64,000 nt of DNA from Actinomycetaceae bacterium (GCA_028724905.1 JAQYTG010000004.1:62001-126000), one strand, 5' to 3'; positions 32,110 to 42,269 are shown, counted from the stretch's first letter. Translations and numbers: made by a program. Notes: generated by a model from the sequence alone, not told the origin.

Positions 32110-32798
32110 ACGGCCACCTCGCTTGGGCCGGCTGAATCCCTCGCGCTGGCCGAAGCCGCAGGGCTGCCCGAGCTAGCGCTGCGCACAAAATCGGCGAGCT
32201 CCTCTAGATCAGCCAGGGATCGTTCATCGGCGTGCAGATCGGCAAAAAATACTTCATTAAACCAAGCGGCTCCGCGCATAAACAGCTCTCGATGCCCCAT
32301 TTTGTCTGCTGCGGCTTCGGCCGCCTCGGTGGCAGTGAGCCCTGGGCGCAGAGTCAGCTCTCCGCGTTCACTCAAGAGCCGGATGACGGCGCGGAACAGT
32401 TCGATGACGCTCATGTCGTAGTTGTGCTCACGCTGCGCCTGGGCTGCTGCCGCAAAAAGTTGATCGGAGGAACGGGCATCCCCAAAGAGTGCCTGCGAGC
32501 CAACAGATCCAAGCTGTGCGCTGCTGGCCGCGCCCGTGCGTGCACGCACGGAACGCCACACGAGCAGGGCGATCACTGCTGCTGCGATGATTACCAGCAC
32601 GGTGAGCAAGATCGTCACTGTGCCGCGATTGCCGACTGCCATGATGTTCGCACTGAAAAGCTCGCTGATCCAGTCGATGATTCGTTGGAGCAGCGTTTCT
32701 TGCTCGTGGTATTTCGATTTGGCAAGCTCGTTTTCCGCCCATTGCTGGGCGGTGTGATCACTGGGATCGGCGGCAAGGAGGAGCAGTGACGTGAGCAT
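32106..32798 (-). CDS. DUF4129-domain protein
   Basis: C-terminal 'AVIRLLSERGELTLRPGLTATEAAEAA...RGAAWFNEVFFADLHADERSLADLEEL'. Confidence 0.85.
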   Translation of the reverse strand: MLTSLLLLAADPSDHTAQQWAENELAKSKYHEQETLLQRIIDWISELFSANIMAVGNRGTVTILLTVLVIIAAAVIALLVWRSVRARTGAASSAQLGSVGSQALFGDARSSDQLFAAAAQAQREHNYDMSVIELFRAVIRLLSERGELTLRPGLTATEAAEAAADKMGHRELFMRGAAWFNEVFFADLHADERSLADLEELADFVRSASSGSPAASASARDSAGPSEVAV

Positions 32799-32807
32799 GG
32801 GAGAGCC

Positions 32808-34133
32808 TCAGGCCTGGCCGTTTGTTTCCTGAATCAGACGCAGGTGGAAATTCTCGCGCCGGAAGCGCATATTCACATAGATCAGATTCATCAGTACGCA
32901 TTCGACGGGAGCGAGTGCCATAGAAAAGGCCACAGACATTCCGAGGGATGACACAAAGACTACGGCAGAGGTGGCGGCAGAGCTTGACGCTAGCTCAACG
33001 ACCACTGCAATGATCCCGAAAAAGCCGCCTACCACACTGCCTATCACGCTCGAAATAAGGGTGACGACGATGACCGTGCCGAGCAGGTATCCGAACGAGC
33101 CTTTGGTGAGCTGCCATGAGCGGCGGATAGCGCGGATAGGACCGATGTTTTCAGCCACGATAGCGCTGGGTGCCAGCGCGAAGCGCAGGTAGAACATCAT
33201 CATGCCGAGATAGAGCAGCAGGAAGATAGCGAGGATCAGCAGTAGCACTCCCAATGCGGCCACGGGGAAATCGTCGCTGCTGACGGTGGCGGAATCGGCA
33301 AAGAAGACCGCCGGTCCAGCCGCTGCAAAGGCAACAATCATGAAGATCACGAACACGACTGCGAAGACGGCTCCAACGATGGCGTCAAAGCCGAGCACTC
33401 GTGCGAATGTGCTACCGGCCCGTTTTTTCATCAGGGCGAAGGATTCTTTAAGGCTTACTTTTTGCCCACGTACGGAAGCAATCGTCACGCGGGTGCCGAC
33501 GATCGTCACAAAAATTTGCACGATAAAACTCAGGACGATTGTGGCAATAGTACCTGATCCGGCGATAGCTTTGGCGGAGTCGAGAGCTGAACCCATCGGC
33601 GTCAGCACCGACGTTTCTCCTGAGAGAAGCTCAAATATCGCCGAGAAAAGCCCCACAATCAACCCCATAATGAGCGGAAAGACGAAGTAAGCCACAGGGT
33701 TGAACTTCAGGAGACGGAATGCCGCGTCCAGAGTGTCTCCGATGCCAAGTGGGCGCAGTGGGATTACGGTGCCGTAGCCATGCTGAAAATGGTGAGTTTG
33801 GGCATTTGCTTCGCCAAACTGACCGTAGCCACCCGCATGAGGTGCGGCAGGATTAGGGGGAATGGGCGCAGCGTATGCGGGTGCTCCAGGATTTGCGTAC
33901 CCTTGCGCGTATCCTTGCTGGTATCCCTGCGGAGGATAGCTTTGGGCTGCTGGATCGTACTGCGCATAGCCTGGCTGGGGAGATCCTTGCACTGGATTCT
34001 GTGCGAGATTGGTATTCGTGCGGGTATCCGAGGTATTCGTGCGGGTATTCGAATTCGGCGCCGTGTTGGAGGTAGGAGACCCGTTGGGGGTAAAAGAACC
34101 GTCAGGGGTAAAAGAATTAGGATCAATACTCAT
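32808..34133 (-). CDS. multi-TM protein (glycerophosphodiester phosphodiesterase membrane-domain-like) with Pro/Gly/Tyr/Gln-rich N-terminus
   Basis: 'IPLRPLGIGDTLDAAFRLLKFNPVAYFVFPL...'; low-complexity N-terminal tail. Confidence 0.75.
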   Translation of the reverse strand: MSIDPNSFTPDGSFTPNGSPTSNTAPNSNTRTNTSDTRTNTNLAQNPVQGSPQPGYAQYDPAAQSYPPQGYQQGYAQGYANPGAPAYAAPIPPNPAAPHAGGYGQFGEANAQTHHFQHGYGTVIPLRPLGIGDTLDAAFRLLKFNPVAYFVFPLIMGLIVGLFSAIFELLSGETSVLTPMGSALDSAKAIAGSGTIATIVLSFIVQIFVTIVGTRVTIASVRGQKVSLKESFALMKKRAGSTFARVLGFDAIVGAVFAVVFVIFMIVAFAAAGPAVFFADSATVSSDDFPVAALGVLLLILAIFLLLYLGMMMFYLRFALAPSAIVAENIGPIRAIRRSWQLTKGSFGYLLGTVIVVTLISSVIGSVVGGFFGIIAVVVELASSSAATSAVVFVSSLGMSVAFSMALAPVECVLMNLIYVNMRFRRENFHLRLIQETNGQA

Positions 34134-34292
34134 ACAGGAAATCCTCTAGTCGCTAGCTACTTCTGCGACTCAGTTTAATAGATTCTTGAGTTCAGTAGCA
34201 GATCTTCCCAGCTGGTAGGAAGAGTGACACAGAGTTTTTGCGCTAAACTGAAGACGTCGATCGGCGGCACGGATGTGGGAGAAAGAGCGTAT

Positions 34293-34973
34293 ATGAGCCA
34301 GAAAATTCTTGTGGTTGATGACGATCCTGGCATTTCAGAGATGGTAGCGATTCTTCTAGAATCTGAGGGGTATGCGGCTATTACGGTGGCTAATGGGTTG
34401 CAGGTGCTCCCGATTTTTCACGCTGAGCGGCCAGATTTAGTGCTGCTCGACGTCATGCTTCCAGGGATGGATGGCGTGTCAGTATGCCGTCAGCTGCGTT
34501 CAGAATCAGATGTGCCCATCATTATGATGAGTGCTAAAACCGATTCGGTGGACGTCATTGCTGGTTTGGAAGCTGGCGCAGACGATTATGTGACGAAACC
34601 ATTTGAAAACTCCGTGCTCATCGCGCGCGTGAAAGCTCGTCTACGCCGGCAAGAATCGGAGCCGGAAAAGCTGCATATCGGGGATCTCACGATTGATCTA
34701 GCTGCTCACGAAGTGTTGCGAGGGGAGCAGAAGCTGCATCTCACACCGCTTGAATTTGAGCTGCTCTCGGTGCTGGCGCGCAAACCACACCAGGTATTCT
34801 CACGAGAAGAGCTGCTGGAAGTTGTGTGGGGGTATCGGCACGCCGCTGATACCCGACTCGTCAATGTGCATATACAGAGGCTGCGTTCCAAAGTGGAGCA
34901 CGATCCTGAACGGCCCGAGATTGTGCTCACCGTGCGGGGCGTTGGATATCGAGCAGGATCTGTGCAGGCGTGA
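34293..34973 (+). CDS. mtrA: two-component response regulator MtrA
   Basis: 'MSQKILVVDDDPGISEMVAILLESEGY...'; OmpR-type C-terminus; followed by mtrB and lpqB. Confidence 0.92.
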   Translation: MSQKILVVDDDPGISEMVAILLESEGYAAITVANGLQVLPIFHAERPDLVLLDVMLPGMDGVSVCRQLRSESDVPIIMMSAKTDSVDVIAGLEAGADDYVTKPFENSVLIARVKARLRRQESEPEKLHIGDLTIDLAAHEVLRGEQKLHLTPLEFELLSVLARKPHQVFSREELLEVVWGYRHAADTRLVNVHIQRLRSKVEHDPERPEIVLTVRGVGYRAGSVQA

Positions 34974-36910
34974 ATTCCTCATCTGCTGATGGCTCTCTCC
35001 TTACGCCTGAGCTGCCGGTTCAGGAATCGGGTGCGCGCTCCGCGCTTTCTCCCGCCACTACCGCTGCAGCTTCTTCTGGAGCTTCTCCTGTGGTTAGTCC
35101 GCGGGAGCGTGGCGCTTTTTTTGAACGGATCTGGTCTGCCATCACGGGCGTACGTCACTTATGGAGCTCGTCGCTCAGATTGCGCGTGATTACAATCATT
35201 CTCATCGGCGGCACAGTGGGGGCTTCCATCGTGGGCGTGGTGATCACTGCTCAAGAGCGGGCGGCGATCTTCGATCAGGCTGTGCGGGTGAATGTGGAGC
35301 AGTTTTCGAATGAATCGGCTGCGGCTCAAGAGAAGTTTTCAGCAGGTTTGGCATACACCACGGGGCAGACGCAGCAGGTGGCCAACAATTTAGTGGCATC
35401 TATGTACGATCCAGCCCGTGGCCTTATGGGTGCGGTGCTGATGCGTAGCCAAGGGCAAGAAGCTACCCCAGCGCAGATTGTCGAGCCGTCCACGGCGAGC
35501 GCTGCTACATTGCGTTCGCTGGTTTCTGCGCAGCTGCGGGCAGAAGTGGCACATTCGCGGAATGTGGCGTGGCAATCGGTAGCTATCCCTCGCGATCCGC
35601 AAAACTATAGAGGAGCTACATCCCCAGGGATTGTGGTCGGTACGGCTTTGGAAATTCCCAGTTCTGGAGATTACGAACTCTATGCCGTCTACTCGTTGGA
35701 AAGCCAAGAATCGTTGCTCAACTCCAGCTACAGGGTACTCAGTTTCGGGATTGTGGCATTTATTTTGGCGCTCACGCTGCTCATTGTGTTGGTTTTGCGT
35801 ATGGTGCTACGGCCAATTCAAGAAGCCTCAGAGGGGGCTCGGCAGCTTGCGCAAGGAGCTCTTGATACCCGCATGGATGTCGAAGGCTCTGATGAGTTAG
35901 CTCAGCTAGCGACGTCGTTCAATCAAATGGCCAGTTCTCTTGAAGATCAATTTGCTCGCATGGAGCGCATGAGTGAGGTACAGACGGAGTTTGTCTCAGC
36001 CGTTAGCCATGAGTTGCGTTCGCCCGTGACGACGATCAGAATGGCCGGCCAACTCATCTACGATAAGCGAGACGAACTCTCTCCCGCGTTGAAACGTTCG
36101 GCAGAGCTGCAACACGATCAGCTGAACAATCTCGACTCTATGCTCTCCGATCTGTTGGAGATATCGAGGTATGATGCCGGAGCTATGAATCTCGCCGCTA
36201 CTGATGTCGATGTGGTAGAGATTGCCGAAAAGGTGGTGGAAATGGCACAGCCGCTGGCGCAATCCAACGGGGTGCAGGTGACGCTCACGCAGAGCGGAGA
36301 TACCACAGCGCAGGTGGAGCCGCGTCGTATTGAACGGGTGATCCGAAATCTGGTCGTGAATGCTGTGGAACACGGCGAGGCGCGTCCCGTTCAGGTGCGG
36401 GTCGTGGGTGGGCATGATGCCGTCGCTGTAGAAGTCATGGATCATGGGGTCGGCCTGAGCGATGAGCAAGCTGCGCACGTTTTTGATCGTTTCTGGAGGG
36501 CAGATACCTCGCGTGTGCGCAAGACGGGAGGTACTGGGCTCGGGCTCACGATTGCCCGTGAGGATGCGCTCATTCACGGTGGCTCTTTGAAAGCCATCGG
36601 CGAGCTGGGGGTGGGCTCGACATTTTTGCTAGTCGTGCCGAAACGTCCAGGTGCTCCATACACTTCTCCCATCAAACTCAAGAAGCCACAGCCAATAACG
36701 GAGTCTGCGGATAGAGCGCAATCTGTAGATATGCAGCAGGCGAACGTCGAGGAGCACGGCAAAGATAAACACAGCGCAGATAAACACAGCGCTGATGAGC
36801 GCAACGCAGATAAGCACGGTGCAGATAAGCGCAGCGTTGATAGGCACGGCGCAGATGAGCTTTCGGCAGACGGGGGGGGGAGAGACCGTGGATGCGTGCT
36901 TGAGCAATGA
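34970..36910 (+). CDS. mtrB: two-component sensor histidine kinase MtrB
   Basis: HAMP + 'FVSAVSHELRSPVTTIRMAGQLIYDKRDEL' + HATPase; MtrAB-LpqB synteny. Confidence 0.92.
   Translation: MNSSSADGSLLTPELPVQESGARSALSPATTAAASSGASPVVSPRERGAFFERIWSAITGVRHLWSSSLRLRVITIILIGGTVGASIVGVVITAQERAAIFDQAVRVNVEQFSNESAAAQEKFSAGLAYTTGQTQQVANNLVASMYDPARGLMGAVLMRSQGQEATPAQIVEPSTASAATLRSLVSAQLRAEVAHSRNVAWQSVAIPRDPQNYRGATSPGIVVGTALEIPSSGDYELYAVYSLESQESLLNSSYRVLSFGIVAFILALTLLIVLVLRMVLRPIQEASEGARQLAQGALDTRMDVEGSDELAQLATSFNQMASSLEDQFARMERMSEVQTEFVSAVSHELRSPVTTIRMAGQLIYDKRDELSPALKRSAELQHDQLNNLDSMLSDLLEISRYDAGAMNLAATDVDVVEIAEKVVEMAQPLAQSNGVQVTLTQSGDTTAQVEPRRIERVIRNLVVNAVEHGEARPVQVRVVGGHDAVAVEVMDHGVGLSDEQAAHVFDRFWRADTSRVRKTGGTGLGLTIAREDALIHGGSLKAIGELGVGSTFLLVVPKRPGAPYTSPIKLKKPQPITESADRAQSVDMQQANVEEHGKDKHSADKHSADERNADKHGADKRSVDRHGADELSADGGGRDRGCVLEQ
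36764..36868 (+). repeat. seven 15-bp tandem repeats at the 3' end of mtrB (DKHSA-type pentapeptides)
   Basis: DKHSA DKHSA DERNA DKHGA DKRSV DRHGA DELSA. Confidence 0.9.
36872..36880 (+). repeat. G9 homopolymer within mtrB coding sequence
   Basis: gcagac-ggggggggg-agagacc. Confidence 0.95.
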
Positions 36911-37021
36911 GCAAGATGAACCATACGTGTACAAGCGAGGCGTAAAGGCTGCGGCGGAAGTTGCGCGAGAAGATGGAGCGACGGTGCCCACCGCGGAAAC
37001 CCGTGAAGATGGTGATGCCTC

Positions 37022-38788
37022 GTGAAGCGGATGCGTCTTCGGGTTCTCGCTGCTGTCAGTATTGTGTTGGTGGTACTGAGCTCCTGCGCTGGACTCCCTC
37101 GGCGAGGTGGCGTCACAGTCGTAGAGCGAAGTACTGCTCCTCTGGGAGGGGTGGTACTCGATGCTAAAGGGCCAACGGTCGGGGCTAGCCCAGAGGAACT
37201 GATCCAAGGTTTTTTGCGTGCTTCCTCAGTGGGGGTGTCCGACAATTTCCGCGTGGCACGGCAGTTTTTGACTCCTGAGGCGGCTGCGCGTTGGAATCCC
37301 TCTGGCGGCGTCAATATCTTCTCCGATTCAGAGTCGGTACAGTTTTCTCAAACGACGCAAGGGGCAGTGCTTGCTTCGGTGCCAGCGCTTGGAAGAGTAG
37401 ATAGCACAGGGCACTACACGGCTGCCGAAACTGGAGCGACGCTCAGCAGAGAATTCTCGTTAATGGTGAATGAGGATGGGGAGTGGCGTATCGCGGCACT
37501 CGACGATTCAGTGATGATGGCGCAGACGGTTTTTTCGTCACTCTATGTGCGCTCACCCCTGTATTTCCTCAATTCGGAGCAGACCGCTTTCGTGCCGGAT
37601 GTGCGCTGGTTCCCGCGTGCTCGGGCGCTTTCACTGATGGCGGCGTCACTCATCACTGGCCCTTCTGCGTGGCTGGCTAAGACGGCACACACTGCTTATA
37701 TGAGTGGGCTCGATCAGATAGAGACCAACGTCACCGTGGAAGACACCACCGCCATCGTGGATCTCCCAGTTGGTGTGGAGGGGCTTTCTCCAGACAAGTT
37801 GGCATTTCTGGAAGCGCAGTTTACGAAGACTCTCGTTGGTTCGGGGCTCGTGCAGCGGGTACAGCTCACGGTGCAGGGTGCTTCGGTGAGCTCTGGCGAG
37901 GTGCTCAATCTGCCCGCCTACCCTTATACGACAGCTCCGTTGGTGGCTATCGTGCAAGGCAACGTGCTGAGTATCAACAACGGGCAGAGCAGTGTGCTCC
38001 GCCTGGCAGATGAATACAATCCAAAAAACTTTGCGCGCATTGCCATTGATTCCACTCAGCCTGCCACTCGTCTGGTGGGTCTCAATGACGCTGGAACTAA
38101 GCTCTCGGTGCTTCCTCTCGGCGGAGGAGAAGAGATGACTCTCTATGCGAGCAGCGCACAGCCAGCCGCAGGGGCAGCGGCTTCGGGGTCAGCTCAGGCT
38201 TCGGGATCTGTTCGGGCTTCGCGGTCCGCGCTCGCTGCTCCATCTATTGACGAAATGGGGTGGGTGTGGAGCGCCGATTCGGCAGCGCCGGGCAAACTTT
38301 TGGCTATCAACGCGGAGACTGGCGAGAAAGTGCAGCTCCCCGCTCCAGATATAGCGCACGGGGGTGTGTTGCAGGTGGCAGTCTCGCGTGAGGGCAGCCG
38401 CGTGGTGGTGCTTTTGGCGGGAGATAGCACCAGCCACATCGCCGTTTTCGGAGTGCAGCGTGACCCGATGGGAGCGCCGACGGGTCTGGGGGATCCACTG
38501 TGGCTCGGACAAGATTTCACAGATGTGCATGATGTGAGCTGGATGAGCGACGCGAAAGTGCTGCTGCTCGGCACGGTGGGTGACGGCGGAGTCGAGGGCT
38601 TGTACTCGCTCGATATTGGTGGTTTGCGTGAGCCAGTGGCTGGAGTCTCAAAAGCAAAAAGCGTGACGACAGGGCGCGGTCTCGACTCTGCCGTCGTACT
38701 CACCGAAGATGGGACAGTGCAGAAGTTTTCTGGTGCCAGCTGGGCGACTCTCACTCCTGATGCCACGGCGATTGCATTCCCAGGGTGA
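37022..38788 (+). CDS. lpqB: LpqB-family lipoprotein
   Basis: lipobox VLSSCAG, follows mtrAB; GTG start. Confidence 0.9.
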   Translation: MKRMRLRVLAAVSIVLVVLSSCAGLPRRGGVTVVERSTAPLGGVVLDAKGPTVGASPEELIQGFLRASSVGVSDNFRVARQFLTPEAAARWNPSGGVNIFSDSESVQFSQTTQGAVLASVPALGRVDSTGHYTAAETGATLSREFSLMVNEDGEWRIAALDDSVMMAQTVFSSLYVRSPLYFLNSEQTAFVPDVRWFPRARALSLMAASLITGPSAWLAKTAHTAYMSGLDQIETNVTVEDTTAIVDLPVGVEGLSPDKLAFLEAQFTKTLVGSGLVQRVQLTVQGASVSSGEVLNLPAYPYTTAPLVAIVQGNVLSINNGQSSVLRLADEYNPKNFARIAIDSTQPATRLVGLNDAGTKLSVLPLGGGEEMTLYASSAQPAAGAAASGSAQASGSVRASRSALAAPSIDEMGWVWSADSAAPGKLLAINAETGEKVQLPAPDIAHGGVLQVAVSREGSRVVVLLAGDSTSHIAVFGVQRDPMGAPTGLGDPLWLGQDFTDVHDVSWMSDAKVLLLGTVGDGGVEGLYSLDIGGLREPVAGVSKAKSVTTGRGLDSAVVLTEDGTVQKFSGASWATLTPDATAIAFPG

Positions 38789-38895
38789 GTTTCTGCTAGC
38801 GGCTGCCTGGATGTAAGGGGAGAGCGATGTTAATTGCTCCGGCTATGCACGCCCAAACGGTTTCTGCTAGCGAATGCCTGGATGCAATGGGAGAG
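38789..38895. repeat. 36-bp direct repeat, 71-bp period
   Basis: gtttctgctagcggctgcctggatgtaaggggagag / gtttctgctagcgaatgcctggatgcaatgggagag. Confidence 0.85.
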
Positions 38896-39049
38896 TGTCG
38901 GCAAGGAGCCCAGCGATGGGCTGGCCGTACGCCCTGCTCTGTAGATGTTGCGCTGTAATCGCTGCTGTGTAGATGCTGCGTGCACATCGAGGTGACAGGC
39001 GCTACTTATCCACAGACTGCAACGGCTATAGATATGCCACCAGTGTTGT

Positions 39050-40051
39050 GTGCACGATGAGTCTGTGACGACTACCCTGATGCGCCTGCGTCAGCTGCGC
39101 CAAGCGGCAGCTGATGTGATGTTTCCACGTGCGTGTGCCGGCTGCGGCGCCTGGGATGAAGATGTGTGTGAACCCTGCTCTCGTGCATTTTGCCGAGATT
39201 GGGTTGATGTGGCGAGTAGGGCGCCGTATCTGGTGCGCGTGCAGCCCTTCACAGGAGAGTGCGTCTCAGATTTTCCTTGCTTTGCCCTTGCTGCTTATGA
39301 GGGGAGGATGCGCGACGTGATCGTCACGTGGAAACACTCAAATGTGCGTGCTCTCGATCGCAGGATTACATCTCTGTGGAGGGATGCAGTGCAGAGACTA
39401 CTGGGCACTGAGAGTTTTATCACTGCACGCCGAGCGGTAGGGCCTGCTCCGATATGCGTCGTTCCTGCCCCCTCGCGTTGGCACAGGAGACACAAGGGGC
39501 AATTAGTGGTGCATAAGCTTGCCGTCGGCTTGTGTGAGGAAAGCGGGTGGCCGGTAGCGGACGTCTTGCGGACGACGGCTTCCACGGGCGCTGCTTGGCC
39601 TGCTACGGGCCTTGCTTGGCCTGCCGTGGATCAATTCTGGGAGCGTGGGTCGAATCACCTGTGGGATTGCGTTTCGGATCGGTTGTCGGATCAGGAGCGG
39701 ATCGGCGTGAGGGGAATGCCTGATAGCTGGAGTTTGATGGCTCGCGTGCGCACGGCAGTGCGATCTGCAGGAGCTCCGCGTTGGAGGGCGAGGCACGGAT
39801 ATCAGGTGGCAAATTTTTCTGAGCGCGGCGATAAACGTGCCGGCATCTACAGCGTGGAAGATATGAGCGGGAAAGGAGTGGTGATCGTGGATGATGTGGT
39901 GACGACGGGCGCAACAGCTAGTGGAGCAGAAGCGGCAATTGCGAGAGCCGGAGGGAAAGTGATAGCAGTGGTGGCCTTAGCTGCTCCAGCTAGAATAAGC
40001 GGCGCGAGAGCTAAGATGGACGATGTGACTTTCGGCTCACGTCACCAGTGA
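39050..40051 (+). CDS. ComF-family phosphoribosyltransferase
   Basis: 'CAGCGAWDEDVCEPC', 'GVVIVDDVVTTGATASGAEAAI' PRPP motif. Confidence 0.88.
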   Translation: MHDESVTTTLMRLRQLRQAAADVMFPRACAGCGAWDEDVCEPCSRAFCRDWVDVASRAPYLVRVQPFTGECVSDFPCFALAAYEGRMRDVIVTWKHSNVRALDRRITSLWRDAVQRLLGTESFITARRAVGPAPICVVPAPSRWHRRHKGQLVVHKLAVGLCEESGWPVADVLRTTASTGAAWPATGLAWPAVDQFWERGSNHLWDCVSDRLSDQERIGVRGMPDSWSLMARVRTAVRSAGAPRWRARHGYQVANFSERGDKRAGIYSVEDMSGKGVVIVDDVVTTGATASGAEAAIARAGGKVIAVVALAAPARISGARAKMDDVTFGSRHQ

Positions 40052-40307
40052 AGTGGCTGAATGAATGATCGCTGTTAGCCAAAGAGATACTAAAAGTCGG
40101 TGGCTTGGGTCACATTTATTGTGTGTGGCAGCTATACTGGAAAAGTCTCTATGAGATGCTCCGTCTATGGGCGTGACGTGCTGAAATACAGGGCGGCCGA
40201 GCGGATTGTGTAGAGAGTAGGTGATGCCAAAGCGTTCCACGCAGCCGTGGAACTGCGTTCTGGTGGAGTAGCGTCCACCATCATTCAGACCGATTCAGGA
40301 GGTCATG

Positions 40308-40994
40308 ATGGAATTCGTTGTCAAGGGGCGGAATACAGAAATTTCCGACCGCTTCCGCAACCACGTTGAAGAAAAGCTAGAAAAAGTGGAGCAATTCGCT
40401 CCGCGGGCGCAGCGGGTAGATGTGGAGCTCACACATGAGCCGAATCCCGCGCAGGTGGAGAGATCTGAGCGCATTGAAATCACAGTACGCGACAAAGGGC
40501 CAGTGATTCGCGCGGAGGCTTCTTCTGCCGATCAATACAGTGCGTTAGATCTGGCTATTCAAAAACTCTTCGAGCAGTTGCGCCGAGCCCATGAGCGTAA
40601 GAAAGATCACCGGCGTCGCCGTGGGGTAGAGCCAACTCCTGAAGAACTCAACGTGGATACGCTGTTGGAGTCACTCCATCTCGATGGAGCAGATCAAGCT
40701 GCGGCAGGCTCAGGCTCTGCTGGCTTAGGAGTGCCGACCAAGCCTGGCGAAGAGATTGAGACGCAGCTTGGAGATTCTCCGGTGGTGGTGCGGCAGAAAC
40801 TGTATGAGGCAAAACCCATGACCGTCGATCAAGCCCTCTATGAGATGGAGCTCGTAGGGCACGCTTTCTACCTGTTTATTGACGAAGAGACGAAACAGCC
40901 GTGTGCCGTGTATCGGCGCCACGGGTGGACGTATGGCGTGATTCGTTTGAATGCCGTGGCTGGAGAGTTTGGGCCTGCTGGCAGTGATGCGTGA
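40308..40994 (+). CDS. hpf: long-form ribosome hibernation promoting factor (HPF/RaiA)
   Basis: 'MEFVVKGRNTEISDRFRNHVEEKLEKVEQF...HAFYLFIDEETKQPCAVYRRHGWTYGVIRL'; ggaggt RBS. Confidence 0.92.
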   Translation: MEFVVKGRNTEISDRFRNHVEEKLEKVEQFAPRAQRVDVELTHEPNPAQVERSERIEITVRDKGPVIRAEASSADQYSALDLAIQKLFEQLRRAHERKKDHRRRRGVEPTPEELNVDTLLESLHLDGADQAAAGSGSAGLGVPTKPGEEIETQLGDSPVVVRQKLYEAKPMTVDQALYEMELVGHAFYLFIDEETKQPCAVYRRHGWTYGVIRLNAVAGEFGPAGSDA

Positions 40995-41150
40995 GGAGGT
41001 AGATGCGGCAGGAGCATGAACGCTGCAGCACATATCTGCAGATATGACGTGCTGTGACCGGCTTACCACCCATGTGTGGGGCAGTAGCTTTGCACTGCAC
41101 ATGGGTGGCCTGCTAGAGTATCTGAGCGTGCGAGCGAAAGCGAGTACCGA

Positions 41151-41232
41151 GGCGGGTTACCCGAGCGGCCAAAGGGGGCTGACTGTAAATCAGCTGCGAA
41201 ATGCTTCGGGGGTTCAAATCCCTCACCCGCCA
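41151..41232 (+). tRNA. tRNA-Tyr (GTA)
   Basis: ggcgggt...acccgcc acceptor, ctgactGTAaatcag anticodon arm, long variable arm. Confidence 0.93.
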
Positions 41233-41458
41233 CTGCTCAATTCCCACTGTGGGAATTGAGGGCACATGACGTGGTTTAGCTATATGGTCTGGAAGCGTGC
41301 TTTCGCCATCAACATCTACAAAAGTGTGCGAAATTGAAACCGCTGAGATGAGTTGCTATTCTCTTCTTGGCTTGGTCTTTGCTTGCGAAGGCTGAGGGAG
41401 TTCTCTGCGGAGGATTCCCGCCGTGAGGATATGGCTGTATGGCTGATTCTTACGCAGT

Positions 41459-41531
41459 GCCCCGATAGCTCAGTCGGCAGAGCATCTCCATGGTAAGGAG
41501 AAGGTCAAGAGTTCGATTCTCTTTCGGGGCT
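41459..41531 (+). tRNA. tRNA-Thr (GGT)
   Basis: gccccga...tcggggc acceptor, tctccatGGTaaggaga anticodon arm. Confidence 0.93.
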
Positions 41532-41604
41532 CGCTTCACCGCGGTGAGCCGCATATACACGGCGCAAGAGGTGAATAGCGTTCCAGATGTGATCGCGCAG
41601 CCGA

Positions 41605-41678
41605 GGCGGGGTAGCTCAGTTGGTCAGAGCGCACGACTCATAATCGTGAGGTCGCGGGTTCAAACCCCGCCCCCGCTA
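41605..41678 (+). tRNA. tRNA-Met (CAT)
   Basis: ggcgggg...ccccgct acceptor, cacgactCATaatcgtg anticodon arm. Confidence 0.93.
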
Positions 41679-41826
41679 CTCATCGGTCGAAAAATCGCGT
41701 CATGCTGGGGCGTACTTATTCCCTTTTGTTCCCTGATTTGTTGACTTTGACCATGAGTGAAGTAGTCGCCTAGCGCGAGTTAGCTACGCGGCGTAGAGCT
41801 ATCCCAGCAAGGCAAGGAGATAAACG

Positions 41827-41997
41827 ATGGCTTCTAAAGCTCAAGATATTCGCCCCAAGGTCACTCTGGCGTGTGAGGTGTGCAAGTGGCGTAACTACAT
41901 CACTCGGAAGAACCGTCGCAACACTCCTGACCGCTTGGAGTTGAAGAAGTATTGCCCGAACTGCAAAAAGCACACGGTGCACCGCGAAACTCGCTGA
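41827..41997 (+). CDS. rpmG: 50S ribosomal protein L33 (four-Cys form, 56 aa; absent from the ORF track because of its length)
   Basis: [56 protein letters not shown]. Confidence 0.95.
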   Translation: MASKAQDIRPKVTLACEVCKWRNYITRKNRRNTPDRLELKKYCPNCKKHTVHRETR

Positions 41998-42030
41998 CGA
42001 AGTACCGGCGTTTGCCGCGTCAGATCAAGG

Positions 42031-42052
42031 AGCCTCCGCATCAGCGGAGGTT
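42031..42052 (+). terminator. rpmG terminator
   Basis: agcctccgc-atca-gcggaggtt followed by ctttt. Confidence 0.7.
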
Positions 42053-42167
42053 CTTTTGCTGTTGGTTGAGAAGAGGGGTTAAAGTGCAAAACGGGGTTAA
42101 GTAGCAAAACGCGGGCCTATTTGGTGTGTGTTGCTAGTTTTGACTCTTAGCCCTGCATCAATAAATC

Positions 42168-42269
42168 TTGCCCACCAGCCCCAATTTCCCCCGTTACCTC
42201 CACGCCCTACAAGATGAGAGAGCCTTGCACGGGTTGCCCACCAGCCCCAATTTCCCCGCTACCTCCACG
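42168..42269. repeat. 36-37-bp direct repeat upstream of murB
   Basis: ttgcccaccagccccaatttcccccgttacctccacg (42168) and ttgcccaccagccccaatttccccgctacctccacg (42234). Confidence 0.9.

Noticed and set aside
36795-37025. Independent 76-aa gene between mtrB and lpqB
   Set aside because: Better explained as the alternate-frame extension of MtrB across the G9 tract than as a separate gene
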